Of a DNA stretch of 64,000 nt, positions 33,450-43,863 are shown one piece after another; position 1 is the stretch's first letter, and each line of letters opens with the position of its first letter. The DNA lies in contig JAEHOE010000119.1 in NCBI GenBank assembly GCA_016858145.1, positions 310,001 through 374,000 of the forward strand, given 5' to 3'. The translations under genes and the position numbers were made by a program. This DNA is from Edaphochlamys debaryana. Its lineage: Eukaryota; Chlorophyta; Chlorophyceae; Chlamydomonadales. The notes under the pieces were generated by a model. That model ran no database searches. It saw only the letters and a list, made by a program, of their open reading frames with translations, and was not told the origin of the DNA.

Positions 33450-36400
33450 ATGCTGGTGGAGGAGGCCGTTGCCCAAGTATGTAGTGCGGTTTAACTTGAG
33501 TGGGGCATGTGCTGCTCGATTTCGCCGCTTTGAGCACCAATTCAAGCGCCCACGCCATCTCAGCCTCCTGTTCATGCTGTTCGTGTTCACCCCCGGCGCA
33601 GTTGGGCACCGGGTCATATCAGCTTTGCATTTTGGCCGCTTGTGGGCTTGCCCATGCCGCGGAGGCTGTGGCGTTGTTCACCGAGTTGGTTTGGTACAGC
33701 ACGGCCGCTCCCCAAGTATGGACACCCGGCGTGGTCGCCCCGATTCCCCTGTCCATCGCCCTCTACATCGGCGTGCTCATAGTAAGCAGCTTGGGCCTTC
33801 CATACCTGCGCGATCGCAAGGGATCGTTGCTATGAGCGCTAGCGAGGTCCGGGGAAGATTCTGGCGCGTCTTTGCGCTTGCCGCCACTCTGGCGGGAAAG
33901 CGGTGTTCCTGTCACCCGGGGGCGAGTCACCTCTAGTGCGTGCCGACTTACCCGAAGCGATGCCGCCTCCCCTCCCGCCTCCCGCTGCTCCCTCGCTCTG
34001 CCTCCTCACCCCAAACCCGACCAGGACGCCTCTCAAGCCCTGCCCCCTGCCCCTCCTCTCCTCCCCCTCCTCGCCTCCCCGCTCTGCCCCTCAGGGCGCC
34101 CCCACGTGGGGTGTTCTCGGCGATGTGCTCGGGCGGCGGCGGTGCCTGCTCGCGTGCCTGTCCATCTACGTCCTCGCGGGCGGCCTCACCGCAGCCACCT
34201 CGAGCTACTTCCTGCTGGCCCTGCTGCGCCTGGTCGCGGGGCTGGGCATGGGCGGCTGCATGCCGCTGGCCTACACGGTGCTGGCGGAGGTCTGCCCCGC
34301 GAGTAGCAGGTGGGGCCTGGTGGGGCCTGGTGGGGCCGGTGGGGCCTGGTGCAGGGAAGCGTAGCGTCACTGCTTGGTCAAGGTGTAAAAATATGGCCAG
34401 GTGGTGGGTTGTACAAGCGGTCACACGGGCCTCCTCCAGCGCCAGGACGCCGCTTAAAGCCTTGCGCCGCCCTGACGCCGCGCCTGGTCCCTCCCTCCCG
34501 CCCAGGGGCAAGATGCTGGCCTCCATGGGCCTGTTCTGGACCGCGGGCCTGGCCTACGCCGCATTTGTCATTGTCGTACGGCACGCGCCCAACGGCTGGC
34601 GCCTGCTGGCGGTTGCCGCGATCGTGCCGGCGCTCATCGCAGTCGCCCTAGTCCTAGCCTTGGTCCCTGAGTCCGCTCGATGGCTCGCCGTCACCGGCCA
34701 GCTCCGCGAGGCCAAGGCGGGCCTGCTAATGGCCGCACGCTCCAACGGGGCCCGGTCCTTTCTGGACCCGGCCGCTGGGCCCGCGTCCCCGGGCCCGACT
34801 GGGCCCGACGCGGACCTGCCCTCCCCAACCGAATCCGGCGAAGCCGGCATGAGTCTGCCCATCTCCCGCCAGCACTCGGCCAAGCCGCACGATGACTCAG
34901 ACGTCGAGTCCGGGCCCGTCCGGGCCCACTCGCACCCGGGCAACGGTCACATCCATCACACAACCGCCGGGGCCCACGCCCACTCGGCCTCAATCGGTGG
35001 GGGCCACAGTCACCCGGTGCACCGCATCTCCTCGGGAGGTGGCGGCGGCGGCGGCGGAGTTGCTACAGCGACGCTGCAGAAGCGTGCCTGGAAGGTGGCG
35101 TGCTCCACGTCGGGCGTACTGCGCATGCAGTACAGGTCGCGGGTCACGTGGGCCTGGGCCTGCATTTACGGCGGCTGGACGTTGATGGCCATGGTGGGTG
35201 CGGGCGGCGCAGTCAGGTGCAGGCGCTGGGCCGGGGTCTTGAGGGCGGGGGCCGCTGAGGAGTGGCTGGAAGTTTGAGGCGAGTCACTCTGGTGTAGGGT
35301 TGGTCTTGGGGAATTAGCCGCGTGGATGAGTTACGAGGGGCTAGTCTTGGGACACCTACCGCTCCTACCGACGTGTGGTCAGCGCTCAGAAGGGCAGGCT
35401 CGAGGCTTTCCCTACCCTATCCTTCCCCTCCCTAACCTTACTCCCCCACCCCACCGCCACGACCCCAGTTCATGCTGGTCTTCGCTCTCGACGCTCATCA
35501 GCGGCGCCAGGAGCTGGCCGCGGGCGCCTCCGCCTCTGCAGCAGCGGCGGCAGGAGGCGGCGGCGGCGGCCTGCGCACGCTCTCGCACCGGCAGCTGCCG
35601 GGCCTCGTGGCTCCCCGGCCCCTGGACACGGACGACGGCCTGGCGGTGCCCACGTCAGCAGTGGTGGTTGGTATCACCACGTGGCTGGGTGAGTGCACGG
35701 GATGGCAAGCGGGGCAACGTGTTACGCGGGTTGAGAAAGAGCGGTCGGCTGTGGGACCAGAGGGAGGGTAAGGCATCCGGGCAGTGGTGGTGGGGATCAC
35801 CACGTGGCTGGGTGAGTGCGAGGCTTGTGGGAGGATCGGATGTCAATGCAGCCCGAAGCGAGTGCGAGAGGGGTCGGTCATGGGGCCAGAGGGCTGGAGC
35901 TCTCGGGTGTCAAGGTGGGGGGCACCACGTGGCCGGGTAGTGGAGGGCGCTTGTGGAGGGAAGAGTTGGTGAGGCGAGAAGGGGACGGACTGAGAGGTGC
36001 CGAGAGGCCGCCTGCAACCTCTGCACGTGCCCGAACCCCCAACCTCACCCGCCTCCTCGTCCCCAACTTCTACCCCCAGCCGCCATCACCAACATATGGC
36101 TGGTGGACGCCATGGGCCGCCGCCGCTCCGTGGTGGCCTGGACGCTGGCGGCGCTGGCGGGGGCCGCCCCCCTGCTGGCCCTCCCGGAGACGCGCAGCTC
36201 GCTGCTGCCGGCGGCGGCCTTCTACGGCCTCACGGCCGGGTGGGTGCCGAGGCGGGGGGCGGGGTGGACGGGCGGGGTGGGGTGGGGTGGCGTGGACGGT
36301 GGTGGGTGCTAGGGGCCCTAGAGGCTGGAGCATCGCCACCACTCGTCCTCCTGCTCTTGTGAACTGGCCACTTTGGGGCTCATGCGGTCCTCTTCTTTGC

Positions 36401-36841
36401 CCCTGCCCTCCTCCGCCCTCCTCCGCCCTCCTCCACAGGGGCTGGAGCATGCTGCACACCGCCACCACCGAGGTCTGCCCCACCACCGTCCGCGCGACGG
36501 GCCTGGCCCTCGCCCGCTCCGTGGGCTGGCTGGCCACGGCGGCGTCCGCGCTGCTGGGCTGGGGCCTGCTGCTGCTCTCCACCTGGCTGCTCTTCCCCTT
36601 TGCCCTGGCGGGGCTGTTCGTCGGCTGCTGGGCCGTGCTGCGCCTGCCCGAGACCCTGGGCTGCCCCCTGGAGGAGCGGGTTCGCAGCGAGGACAAGGAC
36701 CCCGAGTTCAGGCTCCACGTCAACCTGGCCCACTCCAACGGCGGGGGCCGCTCGCCCGACAATGGCTCCAGCCGCGGCGGTGCCGACTCTGAGGCGGGGG
36801 ACCTGGCCTCGCCCGACGGCAGCCGCGGCGGGGCGCGGTGA
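33450..36841 (+). CDS. major facilitator superfamily transporter (SV2/organic-cation/sugar-porter type) with His-rich loop
   Basis: Seven exons, 33450-33476, 33602-33781, 34095-34309, 34506-35193, 35469-35688, 36080-36239 and 36439-36841, give 630 residues in frame. The N-terminus MLVEEAVAQLGTGSYQLCIL fits the amphipathic stretch before helix 1 of SV2-like porters; an upstream start exon is possible because the frame stays open to an AG at 33430. Signature motifs: GDVLGRRR (loop 2-3, residues 78-85), PESARWL (loop 6-7, 195-201), DAMGRRRSV (loop 8-9), PTTVRATG and C-terminal PETLG. Hydrophobic segments fit about 12 helices. The central cytosolic loop is long and contains HSHPGNGHIHHTTAGAHAHS and GGGHSHPVHR, like the metal-binding loops of zinc transporters. 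A small organic solute or ion is the likely substrate class. Membrane location is not determinable. Confidence 0.85.
34310..34352 (+). repeat. tandem decamer starting at the MFS exon 3 donor
   Basis: The intron begins with four consecutive GTGGGGCCtG-like units (34310, 34320, 34330, 34339), so GT donors repeat every 9-10 bases directly after the exon end AGCAG. Confidence 0.8.
35656..35943 (+). repeat. 124-bp tandem repeat spanning an exon end and its 5' splice site
   Basis: The exon tail encoding AVVVGITTWLG with donor GT at 35689 recurs at about 35781-35813 (GT 35812) and, degenerate, at about 35910-35938. Periods are 123 and 125. Intron parts of the unit also match (GTGGGACCAGAGGG versus ATGGGGCCAGAGGG). 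Confidence 0.85.
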
Positions 36842-39051
36842 CAGGGCTCAGGGCACACCTGGCGAGAGGAGGCTGACGAGTGGCAGCTTTGGAGGCTGCC
36901 GCTGGGCATGCGGCTGACGACGTTACCGATTTGGACACTTTTTTGCGGGCTTGATGACAGAGGAGCATTGCGGGGCCGCTGGCGGTGTCGCGTTGGTGGT
37001 GTGGTGGTGGCCGTGACGTCGTGCCGACGGCAGCCGCGGCGGCCGCGAAGCGGTGAGGCATGCGGCGGTGCGGAGGTGCTGGTTTTGGCGGACTGCAGGA
37101 CGGTAGCGGCGCGTTGGAGCGCTGCTCACGTTGTCACCGGAAGCTTCTGCGTCGCTGGGACGTCGACGCGGTCTAGAAGGCCTGAGCAGAGGCGCCGGAA
37201 CGGGCTAAGCTTGGGTGCTGGTGGCTTGCTAGTGTCAGACGCCTGAGGCGTATGGCGCCGAGCGTCCGACAAGGGGGGCTGGATGCCCAGGGAGCGTGGG
37301 CCGGAGTGGGGTTCAGGGGCCCGCGGTCTGAAAGGTGACCCACGCGCCCGTGTTGGGCTCCCCATGGGGCCTGCGTGCCTGCGGTGATTAGTTCAATTGG
37401 TAGCCGGCCAATGCCGGAAGGGGTGGGGTCAATAAGCGAGTGGGTAGCCGTGCCGTTGCCGCCTGCGCTTCATGAGGCACGCAAGTTCGTATGCGTGTGG
37501 CAGGCGGGGGCAGAGGTTGCAGGGTTGCGGCCGGGCTCTACGGCGTGCTAGTGCAGCCCTCTATGTCTCATTCGTGGCATGCCTGTGCGGTGTGACGGGG
37601 GCGGGGTGACGAGGAGTTGTGCCGAGCTGTGCGGAACATTGCCTGGCCAAACGGCCGCTGCGGCCAGATGCCGCTGCCAATGGATGACGCGCCCACTAGA
37701 GCCAAGGCGGGGCTAGGACCACAAACATCATGCATTCATCTCCCTCCCATGGGTGCGGTGAGCGCACAGGGGTTGGCCGTGTGGGGCTGCACGGGGGCTT
37801 TCATTGTCTTAGCGTACATTCAGCATTCAGGGGGGGTGATGGGGTTGCAGGCGGGCTGACCGGTGAAACTGGCGAGAGGAGATTGCGCGAAATGCCCACT
37901 GCCAGGCTGGCCGGGTTAATCCGGTCAGGCATCGCGCAGGGTGGGTGTTGTGTGAGCGAGGTGTGGAGAGTACGGCAGGGGTACGGTGGCTGGTGGTGCA
38001 CGGTGCAAGGCCGAGGCCACGCCTCGGAAACTGTCAGGCGGATCAAGAGTGTAAGCTGCGAATTTGACCTGCCAGGGCTGCCCCTTGCCTGGGCCTGGAC
38101 TGGTCTTCGGCGACGGCCACTCATCATGTCGCAGGAGGCCTCATACTGTGCGCTTTGCTCGGCGAACAGCGAGCTCACGGGGCCGTCGCAGCGGCCGGCA
38201 GCCGATCCAGCCACGCGTCTGTGCAGGGCCTGAAAGACGTGAAAGTCTTCACCGGTGAGGGCAGCGACGAGGCCTCTCAATGCCGCAGCAGGCGCTGCAC
38301 CTGCGAACCATTTGCAGGGGCAGCTGGGGCCGCGGCTCGCAGGAGTGCTTGCGCTCGGGCTGGGCGGGGCTGGCGGGGCTGGCGGGGCTGGCCGTGCCGG
38401 GGCGACGTCGTCGACGACGTTAGGGTTTTGACCGAGCGACTCAAAGTCCTCTTGGCGTTAAACTGGAAGTCGCTGCGCCTGGACCTCGTTCACTGCAACG
38501 ATAGGCGACCAAAGGTCGCGGCGATGGCGCGCATCCTCGGCACAGGCACTTTTGTGGGTCGTGACGCAGGCGGGATGCGCGATAGGCCTATGGTATGGGA
38601 GTTGACCCTGGCGTGGCTTGAGCGCTCGCGTGACCGATCAGCAATTATCTGACCCTGCCTTTGGTCGGTTGACTTGATCAGTCGCTTTGGCCGCGGCATA
38701 ACGTTTGCTCGCGCGCACTGGTCTGCGAACTGCGACCTGCACTGCGGGAACAGTAACGCGCCAGCAGCAAGCGCATTATGCGCTGAACCTGCTGATCCCA
38801 AGCATCCACCCAAGCTCTCAAGTCTTCTACCGGAACAGTCCACTCCGCTTTACACAGGCACACACTCTTGTGCTACAAAACGACGCCCTACGGCTACCGA
38901 CGCCGGCGTTCCTTGCAAGCGTGTCGAGCATCACACCATCAGCTCAACGCCTCAGCTTCCGCTCTCTCATCCCGGCACCAGTGAACATAGACTAGTGCCC
39001 AGACACCTGTCGCGCAGCTCATCGGGCCCTGGGTGCGGAGGACAGCGTAGA
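36842..39051. other. MFS 3' UTR and intergenic DNA; no supported gene
   Basis: A plus-strand TGTAA at 38050-38054 is the first one I noticed after the MFS stop. A GGCGGGGCT motif is repeated three to four times at about 38364-38392. Reading frames on both strands here lack splice continuity and recognisable domains. A tRNA-like A box near 37389 was rejected. Confidence 0.5.
38050..38054 (+). promoter_or_regulatory. TGTAA poly(A) signal, MFS gene
   Basis: The first plus-strand TGTAA I noticed beyond the stop codon, about 1.2 kb downstream. Long 3' UTRs are common in these algae. Confidence 0.4.
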
Positions 39052-41402
39052 ATGGACAGTCTCGCGCGTCAAGCCTCGGGCGCGATGGCATCGTCGACAG
39101 CCAGTCGCTCTGTGACGTGTTTCAGGTGAGCCGCGACGCTCCGCCTGAGGTCGGGGCGGTCGCGCTGACCCGTTGCATCTTGCATGTTGCGCGCCATCCG
39201 CAGAAGCTGTCGACTACCTTCGGGGCGGAGGGCCGTGGCGTGCCGCGCTTCGGATGCTGCAGGTGGGCATGACTAGCGTTTCGGCAGTGAGCCACGTGAA
39301 GAATGAAGCGACAGCGATGACCGCGCTTGCGCCACGACGCCCGCTGACGCGTGCACGGCTCTGCTGACACAGGTCACTCTTCGCCATCGTCATCTTCGTT
39401 TCCGGGTGGTCAACAGGTGCGGCGGGCGCGGTCGTCGTGCTTTTGAGTTTTGGTTGGGCCCACCAAGCCCTTGCCTTCCCCAACCCTCCAACCACGCACC
39501 TCTCGGCCCGACCCCCTCGCCCCCCGCTGCCTTATCTCTCCCGTCCTCATCCCAGCAGGACTGGCGTGCCTTCCGGGCTCACCTGGTGGCTTGGGAGAGC
39601 GCGTCCCGGCGGAAGGCGGACCCGCAGCCGCTCATGCGGCCCAACTACCCGCCCTTCGTCGCTGGCGAGAGCTGGGCACACCCCCTGGCTGAGCCCGAAC
39701 AGGGGTGTCTTCTGCTGGTGAGCTCCCGAGCCGTTCGCCGTGCATTGTGACCCACGCCTTCTGACTCGACCGATCCCTCTCGCCTCAGGCCAGGCCGCCT
39801 CTGCCACAGTCGCGCGTCTAGCTCTCCATTCGCATTCTCCACCCCGTCACGCCCAACCAGAACCCCCTTGTGAAACTTCCCTCCCATTCTTCCCCCCGCG
39901 CCCTCGCAGGCCCGCCAGGAGCACGCGGGCGCCAACGGGGGCAGCATGCACTTCTTCTCGGGCGCAGTCATCCTCATCACCTCTCACGACGAAGCGCACG
40001 GTGGGTACCGGGAGCGTACGTACCAGAATGCGTGTGTGTGGGGCGGTCGGCTGGATCAGTGTCACATGGGGTGCCGAGTTGGTTCAAGGGCCCGGGCGCA
40101 GCGCCACATCAGCAGCCGCGCGTCTCACACTGCTCGCCCGGCCGTCTCCCGGCCTTTTCACGAGCAGCCCTGAACACTGCTCGCTTGTGCGTCGGCTCAT
40201 CTCCTCCTCCCGCCCACACCCCCTCCAGGCACTGTGGGTTACGTGTTGAACAAGCCCTCCCCCCTGCTGGTGGACGAGCTCCAGGTGCTGGGCGCCGCCA
40301 CCGGTGAGGACTGAGGAGGGGGCGGCACCAGGGGTGGTGGTTGGCACGGTGCCAACGGGGCTCACAGGCTCACGCGCACGATTTGGTACATACAGCCCCG
40401 GCGTCGCTGGGTCTCGCGCGCGCAGCATCAGCACCTCCTGCCACCCCTCCCTTCGTCCCCACCCTCCTCACCCCACCCCACCCTCGCCCACCACCACCGC
40501 CTCCTCCCCAGGCTTCAAGCAGGCGTTCGGCTCCCAGCGCCTGCACCTGGGCGGCCCCGTGCACCTGGACCACGTGACGCTGCTGCACCGCTTCGTGGGC
40601 ATCGCCCGCAGCCACAAGATCACGGAGGGCATCTTCATGGGTGCGTGCGGGCAGGCTTGCGTTCAGGCACCTGCAGTGATTTCGTAGCCCACCCTGCATG
40701 GCTGCCCTTCTGTGCTCATCTTCAGCTCCTTTCCCTCGTCCCCCTTTTTCCCCCCAGGCGGCCTGCCCGAGGCCATCCGCCTGGTCAACAGCGGCATTGC
40801 GCAGCCCAGCGACTTCCAGCTCGTGCTGGGCATGAGCGGCTGGGCGGCCGGGCAGCTGCGAGAGGAGATCCGGGCGGGGTACTGGTGAGTCACTGGCACG
40901 GGTTGCTTGGGCTGAGCACGTGTGGCCAGGGGGTGCTACACGGGCGGAGTTGCTGGGGTGGTTCGGTGACTGCCCCCAGGGAAGCAGCTACGCATGACCG
41001 CATGTGACCAGTGGCTTTGCTGCCTTAAACCTCAGCTTAAACCCTTGTGTGCCTCTTGGTGTTACGCCCCACAGGCACGTGATCAGCGCCTCCCCAGACC
41101 TCGTCCTCCCCACCGCCGCCGAGAATGCCGCCTCCTCCTCGTCCTCCTGCTACTCCTGCTCCGCCGCCTCCCCCTCTGCAGCGCCGGCCCCCTCGACCTC
41201 CTCCGCTTCCGCCCCCTCCGCATCCCCCTCCTCGTCTTCGTCGTCCTCTCCAAGCGGGGCCAAGCCCAAGGCTGTCTCCTCCAACTCTAGCAGCGTAGCC
41301 ACTGCCACCGCCGGCGAGGGCGAGGCGGGGCCCGGCAAGGGCCGCCCCTCTGTGTCTCCAATGTACCGCCGCATCGCACGCCTTGCCGTGCGCGGCGCGT
41401 GA
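39052..41402 (+). CDS. AlgH/YqgE (UPF0301, DUF179) family protein, probably plastid-targeted
   Basis: Nine exons, 39052-39125, 39204-39262, 39373-39416, 39559-39717, 39910-40000, 40229-40303, 40512-40640, 40758-40884 and 41075-41402, all in phase, 361 residues. The first about 50 residues (MDSLARQASGAMASSTASRS..., rich in Ser, Ala and Arg, no acids after Asp2) look like a chloroplast transit peptide. The core has the family pattern: GCLLLARQEH...FFSGAVILITSHD, TVGYVLNKPSP, LHLGGPVHLD, EGIFMGGLPEAIRLVNSGIA, QLVLGMSGWAAGQLREEIRA and GYWHVISASPDLVL. A Ser/Ala-rich insertion of about 65 residues precedes the C-terminus YRRIARLAVRGA. The family's biochemical function is not established; bacterial AlgH was first described in alginate regulation, and plant homologues are plastid proteins. 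Confidence 0.85.
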
Positions 41403-41959
41403 AATGCCCGGGTCAACGTAGCATGCGGTGCGTGAAACGGCAGCGCCCGGGCCACGCACCGCACGCGGATTAGAGCGGCAGGGAGCTTATGACGACGTGG
41501 CACGAGAGCTGAGAGGCGACCGAGAGATGATATGGAGAGGAGGGGCGCGCTGGCGCGCGGGCGTTACGAGAGGGGCAGCATGACGTGCAGGGGTGCGGAC
41601 CTTTGCCATGATAGAGTGTTGCGGAGGGCCCCGTGCCTTCCATGCCATATGCCGTACATCGGAGATCCCGCATGGGGCCCAAATGCCATAGGTATTCAGG
41701 GTTTGATTGAGGCGCGCCTGAAGTTCGACCCATCTGGGTCGTGACTAGGCCGCCTTATGAAGACCCCAGCACCAGACGCAGGGAAGACCCGCGACAGCCG
41801 CTGGGTCGTATTCATATGCCTTGTGGAGTTGGGCGCGGGGGCAAGAGGCGCCTGCGGGTGCATAGCCGCCCGCAGCGCGGCTCCCGCCCGCATATACCTT
41901 TGCGCTTGCCCGCCGAGCCGGGCCAGCGAAGATCCAGCAGAGCTAAGAGAAGAGAACAC

Positions 41960-41964
41960 TGTAA
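41960..41964 (+). promoter_or_regulatory. TGTAA poly(A) signal, AlgH gene
   Basis: First TGTAA noticed on the coding strand after the stop at 41402. Confidence 0.45.
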
Positions 41965-43071
41965 GCGAAAGCGACATTTCAAGCGCGTTGAGTTGGAGGG
42001 TTTGGTGTGATGTGTTGGTAAAGTCATGCCCCTGGCGGATACCACGGGTCCTGGTCCCGCCCTGGGTGCTGTGGCGGAGGAGTGGCGGTTTGGACAGGGG
42101 CTCTTACGGTACGGCCCGGCCTTTAAAGGCTGGGATGAAGGAAGAGGCAGGGCTGCGTCTTTCAGCCCCTTGTTGCCTCATGTTACAGATCAAGTCTGAG
42201 ATCGGGAGAGTGAAGCTGTGGGTGTGGATCGGACTTGAAGGGAAGGGCCATTGCAACCCGGGCCCCGGACGCAGGCGGTTGTGGGCCTGTGTGATGCGGA
42301 GGTCGTTTGGTGCTTGTCTTGGTGGAGGGTGGTGCTGCATTCGGGATACTAGTAAGAGATCTGCTCTCTTGAGCCCCCCAGCATAGTATGGACCTCCGCT
42401 CATCAACCCTCGAGAGTTCCCTAAAGTTTGCGAGCGTGCTACATAATCTGGAGAGGGTCATAACGCCCTCAGGCACCTCGCGGTCCAAGCGGTGGGTGGG
42501 TGTTATCGTGGTCGAAATTATCCTCAGCCGTTTGTGGCAACCGACTGGCTGACTGCATCATTCAGACAGCTGCTGTGTGCTCGCTATGGTGAAGCCCGTT
42601 CTGTCGCGTTCAAGCGCCGTTTGTGACAGCCCCTTTCCTGTTGGTCCGGTCGTTTATCTCCCCTACCATCGAAAGTCTGTCGTTTCTTCGTAGTGGCGCT
42701 GGCGCTCCTTTCATCGTGCAGCCGGCTGTCTGTTTCTGTGGGCTTGGAAGGGCAGGAGCTGGGTGGAGGAGGTTTCCGGGGCCAGCCGGCGGCTACTGGC
42801 TGCCAGCTGTTGTACACATGTGTCTGTATGCTAATCCCAATCGTCATGTACGGCAGGGGCTCTTGCTCTGCCGACGGTCGAGTGTGGACCGCTGTACTCT
42901 GTAATTTAATGTCCACGTCACGTCATGCCCCGATTCCCCGAAGCACTGAGCATTCCAGTTAAGCAGCAATCCTTTGCAGTACCTTGCATTGCCTGCCGTC
43001 CTCCGCAAGCGTTGGTGCATGGCAGCTCAGGGCAAGTGCCACTTATGCCCGGTGGCCCAGTTGAGAGCGCG

Positions 43072-43076
43072 TTACA
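43072..43076 (-). promoter_or_regulatory. TGTAA poly(A) signal, Dam-like gene
   Basis: TTACA on the + strand, about 790 bases past the minus-strand stop. Confidence 0.4.
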
Positions 43077-43863
43077 CCCCAAAGAGTGGCGACTGGCGAG
43101 TCACCGATATTCGCCTCCATGTCATCCATCCTACCGACCAGAGTGCCCCGAATGTGCCTGACCAGAATTTTGCAGGCCTGCTGCATGCCCTCCAGGACCT
43201 ACACGCCAGGAGACATCAATATCGAGCTCAGGCCCGGCCTAAAATATCATGGATCACGCACTTCGCATACACAGACCATCCACGCACTTCTGGACGCTCG
43301 CATAGGAGGGATCACACGCCCGCTCTGCCACACACACGCCTCATCACGAGCCGCACGACCTGCGCCCCCCCGCTCCCAGAGGTTTCACGACGCTGCAGGC
43401 CAGTACACAGCCCAATCCGCAGCACCGCTCGCTTGGTCCCTTTTCGTAATCCAAGAGTCCCGCCCCGCCTTGCGTGGCCCCGCCTGACACAAGCCATGGC
43501 TACGTACCATTGCCTGGCTCGAAGGTGGCCGACAGCGCAAGACCGCAGCAGCCGATTCCCAGAAGCCCAATGCAAATCGCAAGCCCCCACACACTGTACT
43601 ATGCAGGTCCGTAACGCAGCCTATCTGCCCCTGCTGCATACCTATAGTACCTCAGTGTGCGTTGTCAGAAGGTCACGCAAACAGTACCGTCAAGTGTGCG
43701 GCGATCCCAACGCTCCACGACGCTGCTTTCTCCGCACCCCATGCCACGCCATGAGAATCAAACGCGACGCTGCCCCATGCACGCCAACGCACCGACGTCT
43801 TCTCCCACCCAACGAGGCCCCCAGACAAGATGCCAGCCGGGACAACGGCAAGGAGTGCCCCTC

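Larger units (their letters stand above)
41403..43863. other. convergent 3' UTRs and intergenic DNA
   Basis: Lies between the AlgH gene (+) and the Dam-like gene (-). TGTAA on + at 41960-41964 (about 560 bases after the AlgH stop) and TGTAA on - at 43072-43076 (about 790 bases after the Dam-like stop) are candidate poly(A) signals. A long plus-strand open frame from 42974 is a GC-rich antisense shadow of the Dam-like terminal exon and was not annotated. Confidence 0.5.

Noticed and set aside
37387..37460. tRNA-like A box (TTAGTTCAATTGGTAG)
   Set aside because: No B box (GGTTCRA) or acceptor-stem pairing follows, so it is not a tRNA gene.
37801..38280. 159-codon minus-strand open frame
   Set aside because: Composition typical of noncoding GC-rich DNA; no paralogue or motif.
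38155..38652. 165-codon + strand open frame after the MFS gene
   Set aside because: No start or splice context, no recognisable domain, and it lies in a probable 3' UTR/intergenic region.
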